A stretch of 64,000 nucleotides of DNA from Prorocentrum cordatum (GCA_963575745.1 CAUYUJ010017863.1:158124-222123); one strand, 5' to 3'; shown: positions 9,552 to 18,961, counted from the first letter of the stretch. The notes: generated from the sequence alone by a model not told the origin. Program-made: numbers and translations.

Positions 9552-11405
9552 CTACCGCAGCATGCCCACAACCTTTCCGGCGCGCGCCGTCCAGCTGCTC
9601 TCCTCGAGCTGGGTCGTGGCCTCCGCCAGCCGCTCAGTGCACTGGTGCGCCGAGGGGCGCGCGTCCGCGCGTCGATGCCAGCAGTCCTGCACCAGCTGCC
9701 GCAGCCTCGCGGGCGTGGACCTGCTCCCGCCCATGAGGCCGCCGGCGCTGCTGAAGCCCGGCCGCGGCTCGTTGCCCCGCAGGTAGTCCCTCAGGACGAG
9801 CTCCGCGTCTGGCCCGAACTGGTCCACGAACGGCTGGAGCCCGGTGCTCATGAACCACATGATCAGCGCGAAGGAGTAGATGTCGGCCCTGTCCGTGTAC
9901 TGCTCTGCGCGCACCACCTCCGGCGCCATGTAGCGCCACGTGCCCACGCCGCCCGTCATCATGGGGGCGCGGTCCGCCGACTGGTCCGCAAGGGTCGGTC
10001 TGACGATCTTGCTGATGCCGAAGTCGGTCACCTTGAGGTCGTTGTTCTTGGTTAGGAGCAGGTTCATGGGCTTGAGATCCCTGTGGATGATCGGAGAGGA
10101 GCAGTTGTGGAGAAAGCACAGCGCCCTCGCAACGGCGCTCGCCCACCTGAGAAAGAGCCTCACGTCGGGCCTGTAGGGACAGCCCCGCTGGCAAGCCTTC
10201 CTGTCGTAGTAGCGGTCGAGGTCCCCGCCCTCCATGAACTCGGAGATCAGGAAGGGCTGCGCGCTGTAGATGCAGGCTCCGAGGAACATCACCAGGTCAG
10301 GGTGCCGCATTGTGGAGAGGATGCTGATTTCGTGCAGCACCTCCCTGATGTCGATCCCCTCCTCCTCCGGCGCTGCGCCCTCGCCCCCGTTATACTTCAA
10401 CAGAGTCTTCGCCACCACCTTGATGCCCCTCCACTCCGCCACGTGCACGGCGCTCTTCAGAGTCTTGGCAATCACGGGGCCGAACTTGACCTCCTTCTCC
10501 TGTATCATCCAATTCATCGTGCTAGCGCTGGTCACCCGAGCAAATCCCCCGACCTGGCCGGGCAGGGCAAAGCTGGTGTCACCGACGGAGGACGTCTTTT
10601 CCCCGGATCCGCCACTGCCCTCCTGCAGAGCCTTCAGCAACAAGGTCGCGACCTCCTCGTGCTGCTGACTTATCGCGGACGAGAGCGCAGTATTCCCAAA
10701 GTTGTCTCTGTGCCTCACGTCGGCCTTTAGGCCCAGAAGGTCTCTCACAAGGTCATGGTGCCCGTACGCAGCGGCGACGTTCAGGGCGATGCGGCCGTCG
10801 TAGTCTGTGGCGTTGACGCGGGCACCATCGGCGATCAGGCGGCGAACGGCTTCGGCATCGCCCGCCGCCGCGGCGCAGCACAGCTGCAAGCCAGCCGAGT
10901 CCGCCTTGAGCTCCGCCTGCTGGGTTGCACCCATCCCGGGGCTGTCGCTCAGCGTGGAGCTGTTCGAGACCACGCCCGGCCTCGCCATGTCCGACTTGCG
11001 GTCCAACCCCTCCTCGCGGCCGCGCGGCTTCAACCCGTGGTCCCCACCGGCTGCTCGCAGGGCCGCCACGATGTCCGTGAAGCTGTTGTCCGCGGCCCCG
11101 TCCAGTGGCGTGTGGCCCCACCTGTCAGTGGTGGTGACATCGGCTCTGGCCGAAATCAGGAGCTCCACCGTGGATAGGTGGCCCTCGGCTGCCGCGATGT
11201 GCAGTGCTGTCCGGCGGTCGTAGTCCGAGAGGTTCACCGACACGCCCCTGGCCAGGAGCCTCCTCATGACGGCGTTGTCGCCCTCGGACGCCGCGAAGCA
11301 CATCTGGGACGCCGCGCTGGCCTCCTGGTCGGCCGACACCTTCTCGGCCGGGGCAGGCTCCGAACTGCTGTAGCGCTGCGAGGGTCGGCACGCCGACTGC
11401 CCCAT
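9552..11405 (-). CDS. Ankyrin-repeat protein kinase (TKL-like)
   Basis: The 617-residue frame is complete and uninterrupted. I chose the Met at 11405 because it begins the conserved-looking MGQSAC and because everything upstream is a dispersed repeat. MG followed by Cys6 suggests N-myristoylation plus palmitoylation, hence membrane attachment (inference). Ankyrin repeats lie at about 35-120 and 173-262. The kinase domain is at about 305-600: beta3 Lys333 in VVAKTLLK, alphaC Glu359 in LHEISIL, HRDLKPMN at 441-448, DFG at 461-463, APE at 494-496. The ATP loop is atypical, with a single clear glycine near 309 instead of GxGxxG. The catalytic residues are all present, so activity is plausible. 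The substrate is unknown. Two ankyrin blocks before a kinase recall integrin-linked and plant or protist ankyrin-TKL kinases. Confidence 0.92.
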   Translation of the reverse strand: MGQSACRPSQRYSSSEPAPAEKVSADQEASAASQMCFAASEGDNAVMRRLLARGVSVNLSDYDRRTALHIAAAEGHLSTVELLISARADVTTTDRWGHTPLDGAADNSFTDIVAALRAAGGDHGLKPRGREEGLDRKSDMARPGVVSNSSTLSDSPGMGATQQAELKADSAGLQLCCAAAAGDAEAVRRLIADGARVNATDYDGRIALNVAAAYGHHDLVRDLLGLKADVRHRDNFGNTALSSAISQQHEEVATLLLKALQEGSGGSGEKTSSVGDTSFALPGQVGGFARVTSASTMNWMIQEKEVKFGPVIAKTLKSAVHVAEWRGIKVVAKTLLKYNGGEGAAPEEEGIDIREVLHEISILSTMRHPDLVMFLGACIYSAQPFLISEFMEGGDLDRYYDRKACQRGCPYRPDVRLFLRWASAVARALCFLHNCSSPIIHRDLKPMNLLLTKNNDLKVTDFGISKIVRPTLADQSADRAPMMTGGVGTWRYMAPEVVRAEQYTDRADIYSFALIMWFMSTGLQPFVDQFGPDAELVLRDYLRGNEPRPGFSSAGGLMGGSRSTPARLRQLVQDCWHRRADARPSAHQCTERLAEATTQLEESSWTARAGKVVGMLR

Positions 11406-11410
11406 GGCAA

Positions 11411-11785
11411 ACTCGGGAGCGGCCAAGAGGGGGGTGTCCAAGAGGGGGGGGTGCAAATCATGACCGGCGGTATGCGCGCGGCCCAGCGGGGGGGGTCAGG
11501 GACGTAATGGAATGAGAAGAGGCGCCATGAAATCTGAGGAAATATCATGGCCCCCGCCATGATTGAAGGGGCCCTGGGACACACAAATAAATACAGACAA
11601 ATAAAAAGATTCCATTTTTTTTTTTTTTTAATATGTTCTGGGTTTTTGTCTTCCCCCCCACTTCCCATATTTTCGCATATTTTCCTGGGGATCGACGGTT
11701 CATTGTGTCTGTGTGTGTTTTTCCCCTCCTGAATTATATCCACCCCCCTTAGCCATCACCCCCCTCTTTCCCGCCCCATGGCAAG
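11411..11785. repeat. Dispersed repeat R1, occupied by a short mobile element
   Basis: Bases 11411-11563 plus 11733-11785 match 32012-32200 closely, for example CGGGAGCGGCCAAGAGGGGG and CATGGCCCCCGCCATGA. The copy here is split by a ~169-bp insertion. R1 begins five bases upstream of the kinase start codon, so the kinase leader is repeat-derived. Confidence 0.9.
11564..11732 (+). mobile_element. Short element M, copy 1 (with matching empty site)
   Basis: The element begins TGAAGGGGCCC and ends CCTCCTGA. It carries GACACACAAATAAATACA near the left end and TTGTGTCTGTGTGTG near the right, a loose inverted similarity. It is flanked by ATGAT (left) and ATTAT (right). The related sequence at 32161 has ATGAT once with no insertion, which fixes both ends and a 5-bp target duplication. 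A run of T replaces part of the middle. No protein is encoded, so it is non-autonomous. Confidence 0.9.
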
Positions 11786-12028
11786 CCGGGCTGCCGCAGG
11801 ACCACCCGGGGCAGCTCGATCCTCTCGAGCAGCTCAGACGGCGAGGCTCTGCGCGGCTGCCCCCGGCATCGCTCGCAGGCTTTCAGGCCATCGCTCGAGA
11901 CAGCTTTTGGGCCCAATGGGCTACGGACGTAAAATTCTGCGCGGGCTTGAGAGAGCAGGGCTCGCCCCGCGGCTCGCAGGCAGGCTCCAAGCTCATCGCA
12001 GCCTGACTTCTGTTGCGCATGGGTCCTG

Positions 12029-12064
<36 letters not shown>

Positions 12065-12379
12065 CATATATATATAAATATAAATCACGTCTCGCCCTCT
12101 CCCTCTCTTTCTCTCTCTCTCTCTCTCCCTATATATATATAAATCACGTCTCGCCCTCTCTCTCTCTCTCTTTCTTTATTTGTCTCTCTCTCTCTCTCTC
12201 TCCTCTCTCTCCCTTCCTCTCTCTCTCTCTGTCGCTGTCTCCCTTCTTTCTGCATCCGTGGGCGTGGTCACGCCCAGGGTGATCGACACGCGCCCGCGCT
12301 CTCCAGCACGCGCGGGGATCAGATCTCTTCGGTCGATCGGCGATCAGAAGCTTGTTCACACTTTCTCGACCCGAAATCC
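11786..12379. repeat. CT and TA dinucleotide microsatellites in a gene-free stretch
   Basis: From 12030 to 12235 the sequence alternates CT runs and TA runs, with ATAAATCACGTCTCGCCCTC present twice (near 12080 and 12140), so one segment is a local duplication. The flanks show no gene. Confidence 0.85.
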
Positions 12380-12541
12380 TGAAGGGGCCCTGGGACACAC
12401 AAATAAATACACACAAATAAAAGGATTCCCCATATTTTCTCATATTTTCTGGGTTCCTGTCTTCCCCCCCACTTCCTATATTTTCTTATATTTTCCTGGG
12501 AGACGACGATTAATTGTGTCTGTGTGTTTTTCCCCTCCTGA
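12380..12541 (+). mobile_element. Short element M, copy 2
   Basis: Starts TGAAGGGGCCCTGGGACACA and ends CCTCCTGA. AATCC lies on both sides, and the match extends to GAAATCC at 12373-12379 and 12540-12546 because the element ends in GA. Internally a CATATTTTC word is repeated on either side of a C-rich spacer. Same orientation as the other copies. Confidence 0.9.
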
Positions 12542-13240
12542 AATCCGTCTGCAAGACAACATCAGGCCAAATGTGAAATTGTTATATGAAGTTGACCCCT
12601 CGCCACGGGGAGGCCTTCCCAGGAGCATCACAGAAGGCAGCCTCAGTCGCTGAGGGCAACTGCAGCTCGTGGCAGAAGCTGAGGGCAGTCGCCTGACAGC
12701 AGCACGCGAGGGCAAACATCGGCAGCGTCAGCGTCCACTGACAGGTCTTGCTCGAAACGCACAGCCCCTCTTGCACTGATCGGTCCGCTGGCGCTGCCCC
12801 TTGCACTGACCGGCGGGCTGGCACCGAGGAGCACGCTGCAGGGACTGCAGCGGGGAATACGACACAGCGGAAACCCGCACTCCAAGGGTATCCGCTCGCA
12901 GCGCCACCGTACGTTGCGTCTGCGCCGGCTGCAGCCGCTTGGTGCCGCGCCCTTGAGCCGGAGTCAAAGCGCGGGAGCCGCGGCCAACAGTACGAGACGG
13001 GGATTTATCCATATCCACCGCCTGGAAACCGACGTCCTGGTGCCCCAGCGGGCGGTGGACATGGACATATTCCGGCCCCCAGGAGCCCGAATATGTCTAC
13101 ATCCACCGCCTGCCGAGGCTCCAAAAACTGACCCTCCCGGCGGAGGTCATATGTATAAATTCCCGCATCGGAAACAGGCGGGCCATCACCGAACCGACGC
13201 CAACAGAGCTCTCTTAGTGATCTGCAAAGGATCGACTCGT
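12542..13240. other. Spacer, no recognisable gene
   Basis: A short stretch near 12740-12830 repeats TGCACTGA with GGTCCGCTGGC-like words. At 13010-13145 a CATATCCACCGCCTG word and a near copy occur. No frame shows a known domain. Confidence 0.4.
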
Positions 13241-13775
13241 TTCCCTAAGCGTTCCCTCGGCGTTCCCTAAGCTTTCCCCAGGGATCTGCCAGGGACCCAC
13301 TCGGTTCCCTAGGCGTTCCCTAAGCGTTCCCTGGGCGTTCCCTTAGGATCTGCCAGGGATCCACTCGGTTCCCTAGGCGTTCCCTAAGCGTTCCCTGGGC
13401 GTTCCCTCAGGATCTGCCGGGGATCGACTCGGTTCCCTATAGGCGTTCCCTAAGCGTTCCCTGGGCGTTCCCTCAGGATCTGCCGGGGATCGACTCGGTT
13501 CCCTATAGGCGTTCCCTAAGCGTTCCCTGGGCGTTCCCTCAGGATCTGCCGGGGATCGACTCGGTTCCCTATAGGCGTTCCCTAAGCGTTCCCTGGGCGT
13601 TCCCTCAGGATCTGCCGGGGATCGACTCGGTTCCCTATAGGCGTTCCCTAAGCGTTCCCTGGGCGTTCCCTTAGGATCTGCCAGGGATCGACTCGGCTCC
13701 CTGGGCGTTCCCTGGCGTTCCCTCGGGATCTGCCGGGGATCGACTCGGCTCCCTGGGCGTTCCCTTGGCGTTCCA
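13241..13775. repeat. 66-bp in-frame minisatellite
   Basis: GGATCTGCC recurs at 13410, 13476, 13542, 13608 and 13674, exactly 66 bp apart, with decayed units on each side (from about 13245 to 13770). The unit contains GGCGTTCCCTAAGCGTTCCC. As 66 is 22 codons, frames persist. The minus strand stays open through the array (13373-13969) and would encode repeats containing SRSPADPEGTPRERLGNA. There is no other sign that it is a gene: the frame runs straight into a mobile element. Confidence 0.92.
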
Positions 13776-13876
13776 GGCAGGCCAGCTGCACGCTCCGCTC
13801 GTGCAACCGGCCCGGCCTCCGGCGCCAATGCTGCGGGTGGCCACGCCGGCCGGCAGCCCTCGGCCGCGCCTCTTTT

Positions 13877-14039
13877 TGAAGGGGCCCCAGGACACACAAA
13901 TAAACACACGCAAATAAAAACATTCCCCATAGTTTCCCATATCTTCTGGGGTTCTGTCTTCCCCCCCACTTCCCATAGTTTCCCATATTTTCTGGGGAAT
14001 CGAGGATCAATTGTGTCTGTGTGTTTCTTTTCCTCCTGA
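13877..14039 (+). mobile_element. Short element M, copy 3
   Basis: Starts TGAAGGGGCCCCAGGACACA and ends CCTCCTGA. Flanks are CTTTT and CTCTT, a 5-bp duplication with one change. The internal duplicated TTTCCCATA words are kept. Confidence 0.87.
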
Positions 14040-14176
14040 CTCTTCGCCCTGCGATCTGCGGCGCGCCGCTGGAGACGCGCACCCCCCCTTTGTGCGCCTT
14101 GCCGACGGGCTGTTCCGCGACAGGCGTGTTCGTGGGGGCGTGGGCCCCAGCAGCGGCTCGAGCCCGAAGAGCTATA

Positions 14177-14230
14177 GTCTCCTCCTCCTCCTCCTCCTCC
14201 TCCTCCTCCTCCTCCTCCTCCTTCCTTTTC
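14177..14230. repeat. CTC trinucleotide run
   Basis: Near-perfect (CTC)n. On the minus strand it reads as poly-Glu in one frame, which explains the frames that cross it. Confidence 0.9.
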
Positions 14231-14544
14231 TCCTCTTCGTAGTCCTTACTTCCGCACTCCCTTCTCCAATCCATCCTCGCCCCGCACGTGGTGCGCTCGA
14301 CCCGCTTACTCATTTTCTCCTAACAAAAAGCACCCCAAGGGTATCGCCCATCGCTGGGCCTCCACATAATTACCTATACGACCACCCTTCGGGTCATAGG
14401 GAGGTTGGGGAGGGAGGGAACACCGACTGACGACAACTTCGATGACTTTGATGGCGACGAGGCAGCGACGATGCACGATGATGTTAATGGTGAGAATGCA
14501 GAAGGGCGATCTCACTTTCGATCTCACCGACGGGACATCCCTCG

Positions 14545-14860
14545 CCACCGACAGGGTATCGATCTCACAATCGGTCTCACGATCGATCTCACTATCGACC
14601 TCACCACAGATATCACTATCGATCTCACTTTTGAGCTCACTATCGGTCTCACGATCGATCTCACCATCGATCTCACGATCGATCTCACAATCGCGCCACC
14701 GACGGGGCACCCCCCGCCACCGACGGGGCACCCCCGCACCACTGACGGGGCTCCCCCGCGCCACCGGCGGAGCACCCCCGCACCACCGACGGAGCACCCC
14801 CGCACCACCGACGGGGCACCCCCGCAGCACCGGCGGGGCACCCCGGGGCCACCGCGCGCC
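14545..14860. repeat. 12-bp and 18-21-bp tandem arrays
   Basis: From 14545 to 14700 a 12-bp unit close to ATCGATCTCACA repeats about a dozen times, encoding alternating DLTI in one plus frame. From 14700 to 14860 the unit changes to GACGGGGCACCCCCGCCACC and variants. Both periods are multiples of three, so several frames remain open. No gene is inferred. Confidence 0.85.
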
Positions 14861-15089
14861 CGAGGGCGGGGCGGTCAAACGGATCCACGGCCCCTGGCCA
14901 CGGCGGTATCATTCCTGTCGCACGCCCGCGCAGAGTCGCCTCGCCCGCACGCAAACCTTTCCTCCTGCCCCCCACCACCTTCCTCCCACTTCTAATCGTG
15001 GAGGGCGCTAGAACTGGCGGCCTGCAGCCGAAAGCGGTCGCGGCAGATAGGAGGCACGCAAGCAAAGAACCGAACAGACACAACGCATG

Positions 15090-16031
15090 TACAGTCGGGG
15101 CGCTGACCTAAGGAACCCTAAATCCGCCGACCCTGTCGGCGTGTGTGAGGGGCTTCCCCGTTCGACTCGTCGTCTCCGTCGTCTCCGTTCTCCCCCTCCC
15201 AGGGCTCTCCTCCTCCTCAAGCGCGCTATCCAAAGCGAAATTAAACGACGTCGTGGTGGAGTCGAAGGAAGCCCCTTCCCTTTGATCCCTTCCCCGCAGG
15301 GGGGGGGGGGGGGGGGGGGGAGGGGGGGGGGGGGGGGGGGCCGGGGCAGATACGACGCCCGCCGGGGCGCACTTTCCTCGAGCGGGCACGCACGGGATGC
15401 ACTTCCTCCTCCTCCTCCTCCTCCTCCTCCTCCTCCTCCTCCTCCTCCTCCTCCCTCCTCCTCCTCCTCCTGCTCCTCTCCTCCTTCTCCTCCTCTCCTC
15501 CTCCTCCTCCTCCTCCTCGCAGAGGCGTCCCGGGAGCGGGCCCCGAGTCAAAATACCACCCCCCTAGGGCGCATTTTCCTCGAGCGGGCACGCCCGAGAT
15601 GCACTTCTTCCTCTTCCGGGAGCACGTCCCAAGTCAGAATATCACACTCCCGGGGCGCACTTTCTTCGAGCGGGCACACAAAGGATGCACTTCCTCCTCC
15701 TCCTCCTCCTCCTCCTCCTCCCTCCTCCTCTCCTCCTCCTCCTCCTCCTCCTCCTCCTCCTCCTGCTCCTCCTCCTTTTCCCTCCTCCTCCTCCTCCTCC
15801 TCCTCCTCCTCCTCCTCCGCTTCCTCCCCCCACTCCTAGCCCTTTCGATCAGGGTCGGCGGCACCGGCCGTCAGGCCTCTCCAATAAGGAACGAGGCCCC
15901 TATTTTTCATAAATTGAACTTCGATTTCGTATCGGAAACCTAAGGAAAATCCAAGGCAAGCTGCGAAACACTTAAGTAACACGGAGCCCCTCCCCAACGA
16001 AAAGGGTTCCTTCTTCAGGGCCCCGACTGTA
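15090..16031. mobile_element. Element A (TACAGTCGGGGC ends), split by a nested insertion
   Basis: The left end TACAGTCGGGGC with CTAAGGAACCCTAAAT (15090-15123) and the right part from AATAAGGAACGAGG to GCCCCGACTGTA (15883-16031) together make one ~180-bp element A. Intact relatives occur at 17868, 28101 and 37503. Flanks AACGCATG and AAGCATG look like a 7-8-bp target duplication. The middle is interrupted exactly after CCCTAAAT. Confidence 0.85.
15124..15882. mobile_element. Insertion nested in element A, with family B sequence and microsatellites
   Basis: The insert is flanked by AAT on both sides. It starts CCGCCGACCCTGTCGGCG and near its other end has CAGGGTCGGCGG, an inverted 12-mer. The first ~175 bp match 21925-22118 (family B). 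It then contains a G-run (15301-15341) and CTC runs (15400-15525, 15688-15830). GGGCGCACTTTCCTCGAGCG-like words recur at 15365, 15568 and 15655, so the interior is itself repeated. No coding sequence is recognised. Confidence 0.75.
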
Positions 16032-16481
16032 AAGCATGGGTGATAGGACTGGAGAGCGAAGGCGAGAGGCACACTGACACTGCACCACCAGTTTCTCCCC
16101 ATCGCCAGTCCTTTGGGCTTCGCTCCACGTGCCAGTGCGATCGCCGCCATCGTGGCCTTGGTACTGCGACAGGCCAACTCATCAGCAAATATGCACATAC
16201 TAATTGGACTTTGATCTGACAGCATGCTTGGACTTTGCAGTTCCGAGCTCTGTTTTCTTCGGCCTTCGAACTTACATGGGCGTAGGACAATGAAGAGACC
16301 AGAGATCAAAATTATGTCGAAGGGAAGAGGTGCATGAGGGGAGGGTTGGAGAGGAAGAGGAGGAGGAGGAGGAGGAGGAAGAGGACGAAGAAGATGAGGA
16401 TGAGGTTGAGGAGAAGGATGAGGATGAGGAGAAGGAGGAGGAGGAGGAGTCCCATCGAGAGGGACTACAGGCCACATGTGT
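16032..16481. repeat. Gene-free stretch ending in a GGA run
   Basis: Bases 16032-16325 show no gene. Bases 16330-16450 are GGA- and GAA-rich, the purine-strand form of the trinucleotide runs seen throughout the window. Confidence 0.7.
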
Positions 16482-17000
16482 TCAGAAGCGCCAGCTGGCG
16501 CTCTTGCTCAGTAGGCGGGCGGGCGTTGTACAACACGTTGTAGCTCGGGTGCGTACTGGCGGCGGCAGATTGACGCGCTGGGCAGCCACGCAAGCAAGGG
16601 CAAGTGCAACACCTAGCAGGAAAGGCCACCATCGCACAGCGCGATGCTTGAGGAGGCTGTAGGCGTGGTAGAACGTGGCCATGCGGGCCACACACAGTAC
16701 GGGGCCATCTGTTCCCTTTGTTTTCGCCGTGCGCCGAGCGGTCAGCTGATGTCGGAGCACTCCCCCCAATATGTCAGGTACAACCCGTCGCCCTTCTGGC
16801 ACCGCGTGAGCTGGATGCACTGCGCGTGCGCGTTCCCGCCATGCCGCCGCGAGGTCGCGCCATCCTCGAAGCGTGACCTCCGCAGTCCTCCGAGCCGCAG
16901 CCCAAGTTGCAGGCAGCAGCGCCGCCATCGTGGGCCCGAACGCCCACTCCCTCATGCGCAGCAGGTCGTTCGATGCGGAGCGCTTGGGCCGCGACTCCAG
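16482..17000 (-). CDS. Unrecognised open frame with one membrane segment
   Basis: The minus frame reads without a stop from about 17000 to 16482. It includes a basic stretch followed by WWPFLLGVALALACVAA, a credible single membrane helix (about 16580-16630). An overlapping frame just downstream reads HPSYNVLYNARPPTEQERQL, so a frameshift is possible. Upstream it runs into a short mobile element. I recognise no family. It may be a fragment of a membrane-anchored protein or chance. Confidence 0.2.
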   Translation of the reverse strand: MESRPKRSASNDLLRMREWAFGPTMAALLPATWAAARRTAEVTLRGWRDLAAAWRERARAVHPAHAVPEGRRVVPDILGGVLRHQLTARRTAKTKGTDGPVLCVARMATFYHAYSLLKHRAVRWWPFLLGVALALACVAAQRVNLPPPVRTRATTCCTTPARLLSKSASWRF

Positions 17001-17011
17001 CACAGCGTGGA

Positions 17012-17188
17012 CGAAGGGGCCCTGGGACACACAAATAAATATACACACGCAAACCACGCGATTCCCCCTATTATCCAATATGTTCTGAGTTTTTGCCCCC
17101 CCCCCCCCCCACCACACTTCCCATATGTTTGCACATTTTCCTGAGAACCGACGATGAATTCTGTCTGTGTGTTTTTTAACCCTCCTGA
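17012..17188 (+). mobile_element. Short element M, copy 4 (diverged)
   Basis: It has GAAGGGGCCCTGGGACACAC at the left and TTCTGTCTGTGTGTTTT then CCTCCTGA at the right. The first base is changed, the C-run is expanded, and no 5-bp duplication is visible. It is the most diverged copy. Confidence 0.85.
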
Positions 17189-17214
17189 TTTTTTATTCGC
17201 GAAGACACAATGCG

Positions 17215-17325
17215 CCAGCACCTGGAGGAGGAAGAGGGAGGAAGAGGGAGGAGGAGGGAGGAGGAGGAGGAGGAGGAGGGGGAGGGGGAGGAGGAGGAGA
17301 AGGGGGAGGGGGAGGGAGGAGCATC
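17215..17325. repeat. GGA-rich run
   Basis: Imperfect GGA/GGG trinucleotide tract. No gene. Confidence 0.85.
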
Positions 17326-17487
17326 CCCTGATCGGGGGCGCGGCGCTGGATCCCGGGCGGCCAGCACGGCTCTATATGGCGGAGGTCTCCGCCCGCCACA
17401 GGAGCTGCGCGCGGCACAGGAGGACCGACAGCACCGCGGCCGCGTGACTGGTTTACGACCTCACCCGAACCCAGACCCCCTCGAGTT

Positions 17488-17640
17488 ATGAAAAAATCAC
17501 GACGGGATTTTTTTCATTACTTCTGGCCTCTGGGGGCCCTTACCGGCCCTCGGGACCGTCAAAAAACGACTCAGGATCAAAAACCGGTCCTGGGGAATGG
17601 GTCGAGACTTCCAAGGACCCCGTATTGAAAAAATCACGAC
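17488..17640. repeat. Family D repeat, copy 1
   Basis: About 152 bp bounded at both ends by the direct 15-mer TGAAAAAATCACGAC. Internal words shared with the copies at 19645 and 22520 are GGGGGCCCTTACCGG, GACCGTCAAAAAACGACT and GGGGAATGGGTC. Just left, CCCAGACCCCCTCG is also shared with the third copy. Confidence 0.87.
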
Positions 17641-17867
17641 ATCGGATCTCTGGGAAGCTGCCGGCAGCGCCACGGCCAAGAAACGAGGTGTTCCATGCTC
17701 GAGGCGGCGCTGCGAGCGGCGAGCGCGCGCCGAGCGTCCGCAGCCGCCGCGTATATAATTACTGCGCTGGGGGCATCCGCCTTATACCGATACCGCAAGC
17801 CCTTAAGCAGGCATCCCCTGTACCTGTTACCAGGGAATTGCCGGTGACCGGCCGCCGCCTTGCCGGT
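17641..17867. other. Spacer, no recognisable gene
   Basis: Between family D and element A. Contains TACCGGTT-like words near 17800-17870 and nothing assignable. Confidence 0.4.
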
Positions 17868-18048
17868 TACAATCGGGGCGTTGCCCTAAGGAACCCTAAA
17901 TAAGGAACGAGGCCCATTTTTTCCCACAAGTTAAACGTCGATTTCCCATGGGAAACCTCAGGAAAACCTGAGGCAAACAGTTAAACAATCAAGGAACACC
18001 GAGCCCCTCCCCAACGAGAAGGGTTCCTTCTTCAGCGCCCCGACTGTA
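17868..18048. mobile_element. Element A, copy 2
   Basis: Ends are TACAATCGGGGC and GCCCCGACTGTA, one mismatch in the inverted repeat. The interior has AAGGAACCCTAAATAAGGAA and GAAGGGTTCCTTCTTCAG, the latter a small palindrome next to the right end. Length 181 bp, no coding. Confidence 0.9.
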
Positions 18049-18288
18049 CCGTGGCCTTGCCGGTCACCGGCCCCGGCGGCCGGGGTCCGCGCGGCGGCGA
18101 GCTGCGGCGCCCAGCGGAGGACACCGCGCGGGTGGCGCTCGCCCGCTCGCCGCCCCCCCCTTCGCCGCCCGACATCTGGATCCGCGGCCACGGGGCGGGG
18201 AGCGGAGCGACAAGACCACGGCGGCCGTCGGCCGTCGGCGCCTCCGCGGAGTGGGCGGCGACGGGTGTCCGGATAATCTCCCCAACCT
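18049..18288. other. GC-rich spacer
   Basis: No gene or repeat recognised. Confidence 0.35.
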
Positions 18289-18413
18289 GGCCATCGCTCG
18301 GACGTCCATTCCCTGTGTTTTTTTCGGTTTCGTGCGTGGCTTTTTCGCTAAATGATCAAGGATGCTCCTCGACGGTCCTCGCCGAAGGAAAAGGCACACG
18401 TCCGAGCGATGCC
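18289..18413. mobile_element. Element C, copy 1
   Basis: About 125 bp with inverted ends: left GGCCATCGCTCGGACGT, right ACGTCCGAGCGATGCC. The interior contains TTTCGGTTTCGTGCGTG and GATGCTCCTCGACGGTCC. Other copies lie at 41091, 52720 and 52982. Confidence 0.9.
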
Positions 18414-18507
18414 AAGCAACAGGGGGCGCGCCTCGAGCCGCTCCGGCGACCGCGACGCCACAGAACTGCGAGCCGCACTGGGTCAAGCGGGCCAACATCG
18501 CGTATAC

Positions 18508-18961
18508 TTAGCATACCTGGACGAGTCGCGCGCATCCGGCATGAAGGTCGCGCCGCTCCAGCTCCACGAACGTCCATGCCTGGGCCGGGCTCGGGGAGGC
18601 CAGCTCGTCCGCGGAACCGGGTGGCGGCGCGCTCTTGCGCGTCGAGGCGATGGCCCCGTGGAGAATCTTCTCGGCCGCGCATGGGTCCTTGCTGGGACTC
18701 GAGGGGTTCGCGATGGCGCAGAGGAGCTGATTCGCCGTGGATGCCGGCAGCTTAGGATTAGAGCTTTTGGGTAACTGCCGGCGCACCTTATCAGGTGCAC
18801 GCGTGAAGGCCGCAGCCGCCGGGGTCTCCTCGGGCTTCGGGCCAAACTGCTTCCACGACTCGTTCAGCTCTTGCGGAGACTCCGCGCCATCCAGCTCTCC
18901 GTGCTGACTCGACGGTGTTGCGCACCGTCGAAAAAGTGGTCTTGAGCCAATGTGGCAGCGG
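18508..18961 (-). other. Possible retrocopy fragment with a diverged spliced-leader-like start
   Basis: On the minus strand 18961-18941 reads CCGCTGCCACATTGGCTCAA, matching the dinoflagellate spliced leader at 17 of 21 positions, with the 3' end GGCTCAAG exact. Directly after it one frame reads TTFSTVRNTVESARRA. A second frame continues ELDGAESPQELNESWKQFG and on through LPASTANQLLCAIANPSS to a stop at 18508. Switching between frames would be needed. No family is recognised. It could be a decayed retrocopy, or a chance match next to a GGA-rich tract. Confidence 0.25.

Noticed and set aside
11406-11456. Upstream Met at 11456 as the kinase start
   Set aside because: The extra 17 residues are encoded by dispersed repeat R1, which also occurs at 32 kb without the kinase; the Met at 11405 gives a sensible MGQSAC start.
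15087-15839. Poly-Glu, poly-Ser, poly-Leu and poly-Pro frames around trinucleotide runs here and elsewhere
   Set aside because: Entirely explained by CTC/GGA runs; no flanking coding signal.
17488-17640. Family D as a tiny LTR element
   Set aside because: Direct ends are only 15 bp, with no primer site, no TG..CA ends and no target duplication.
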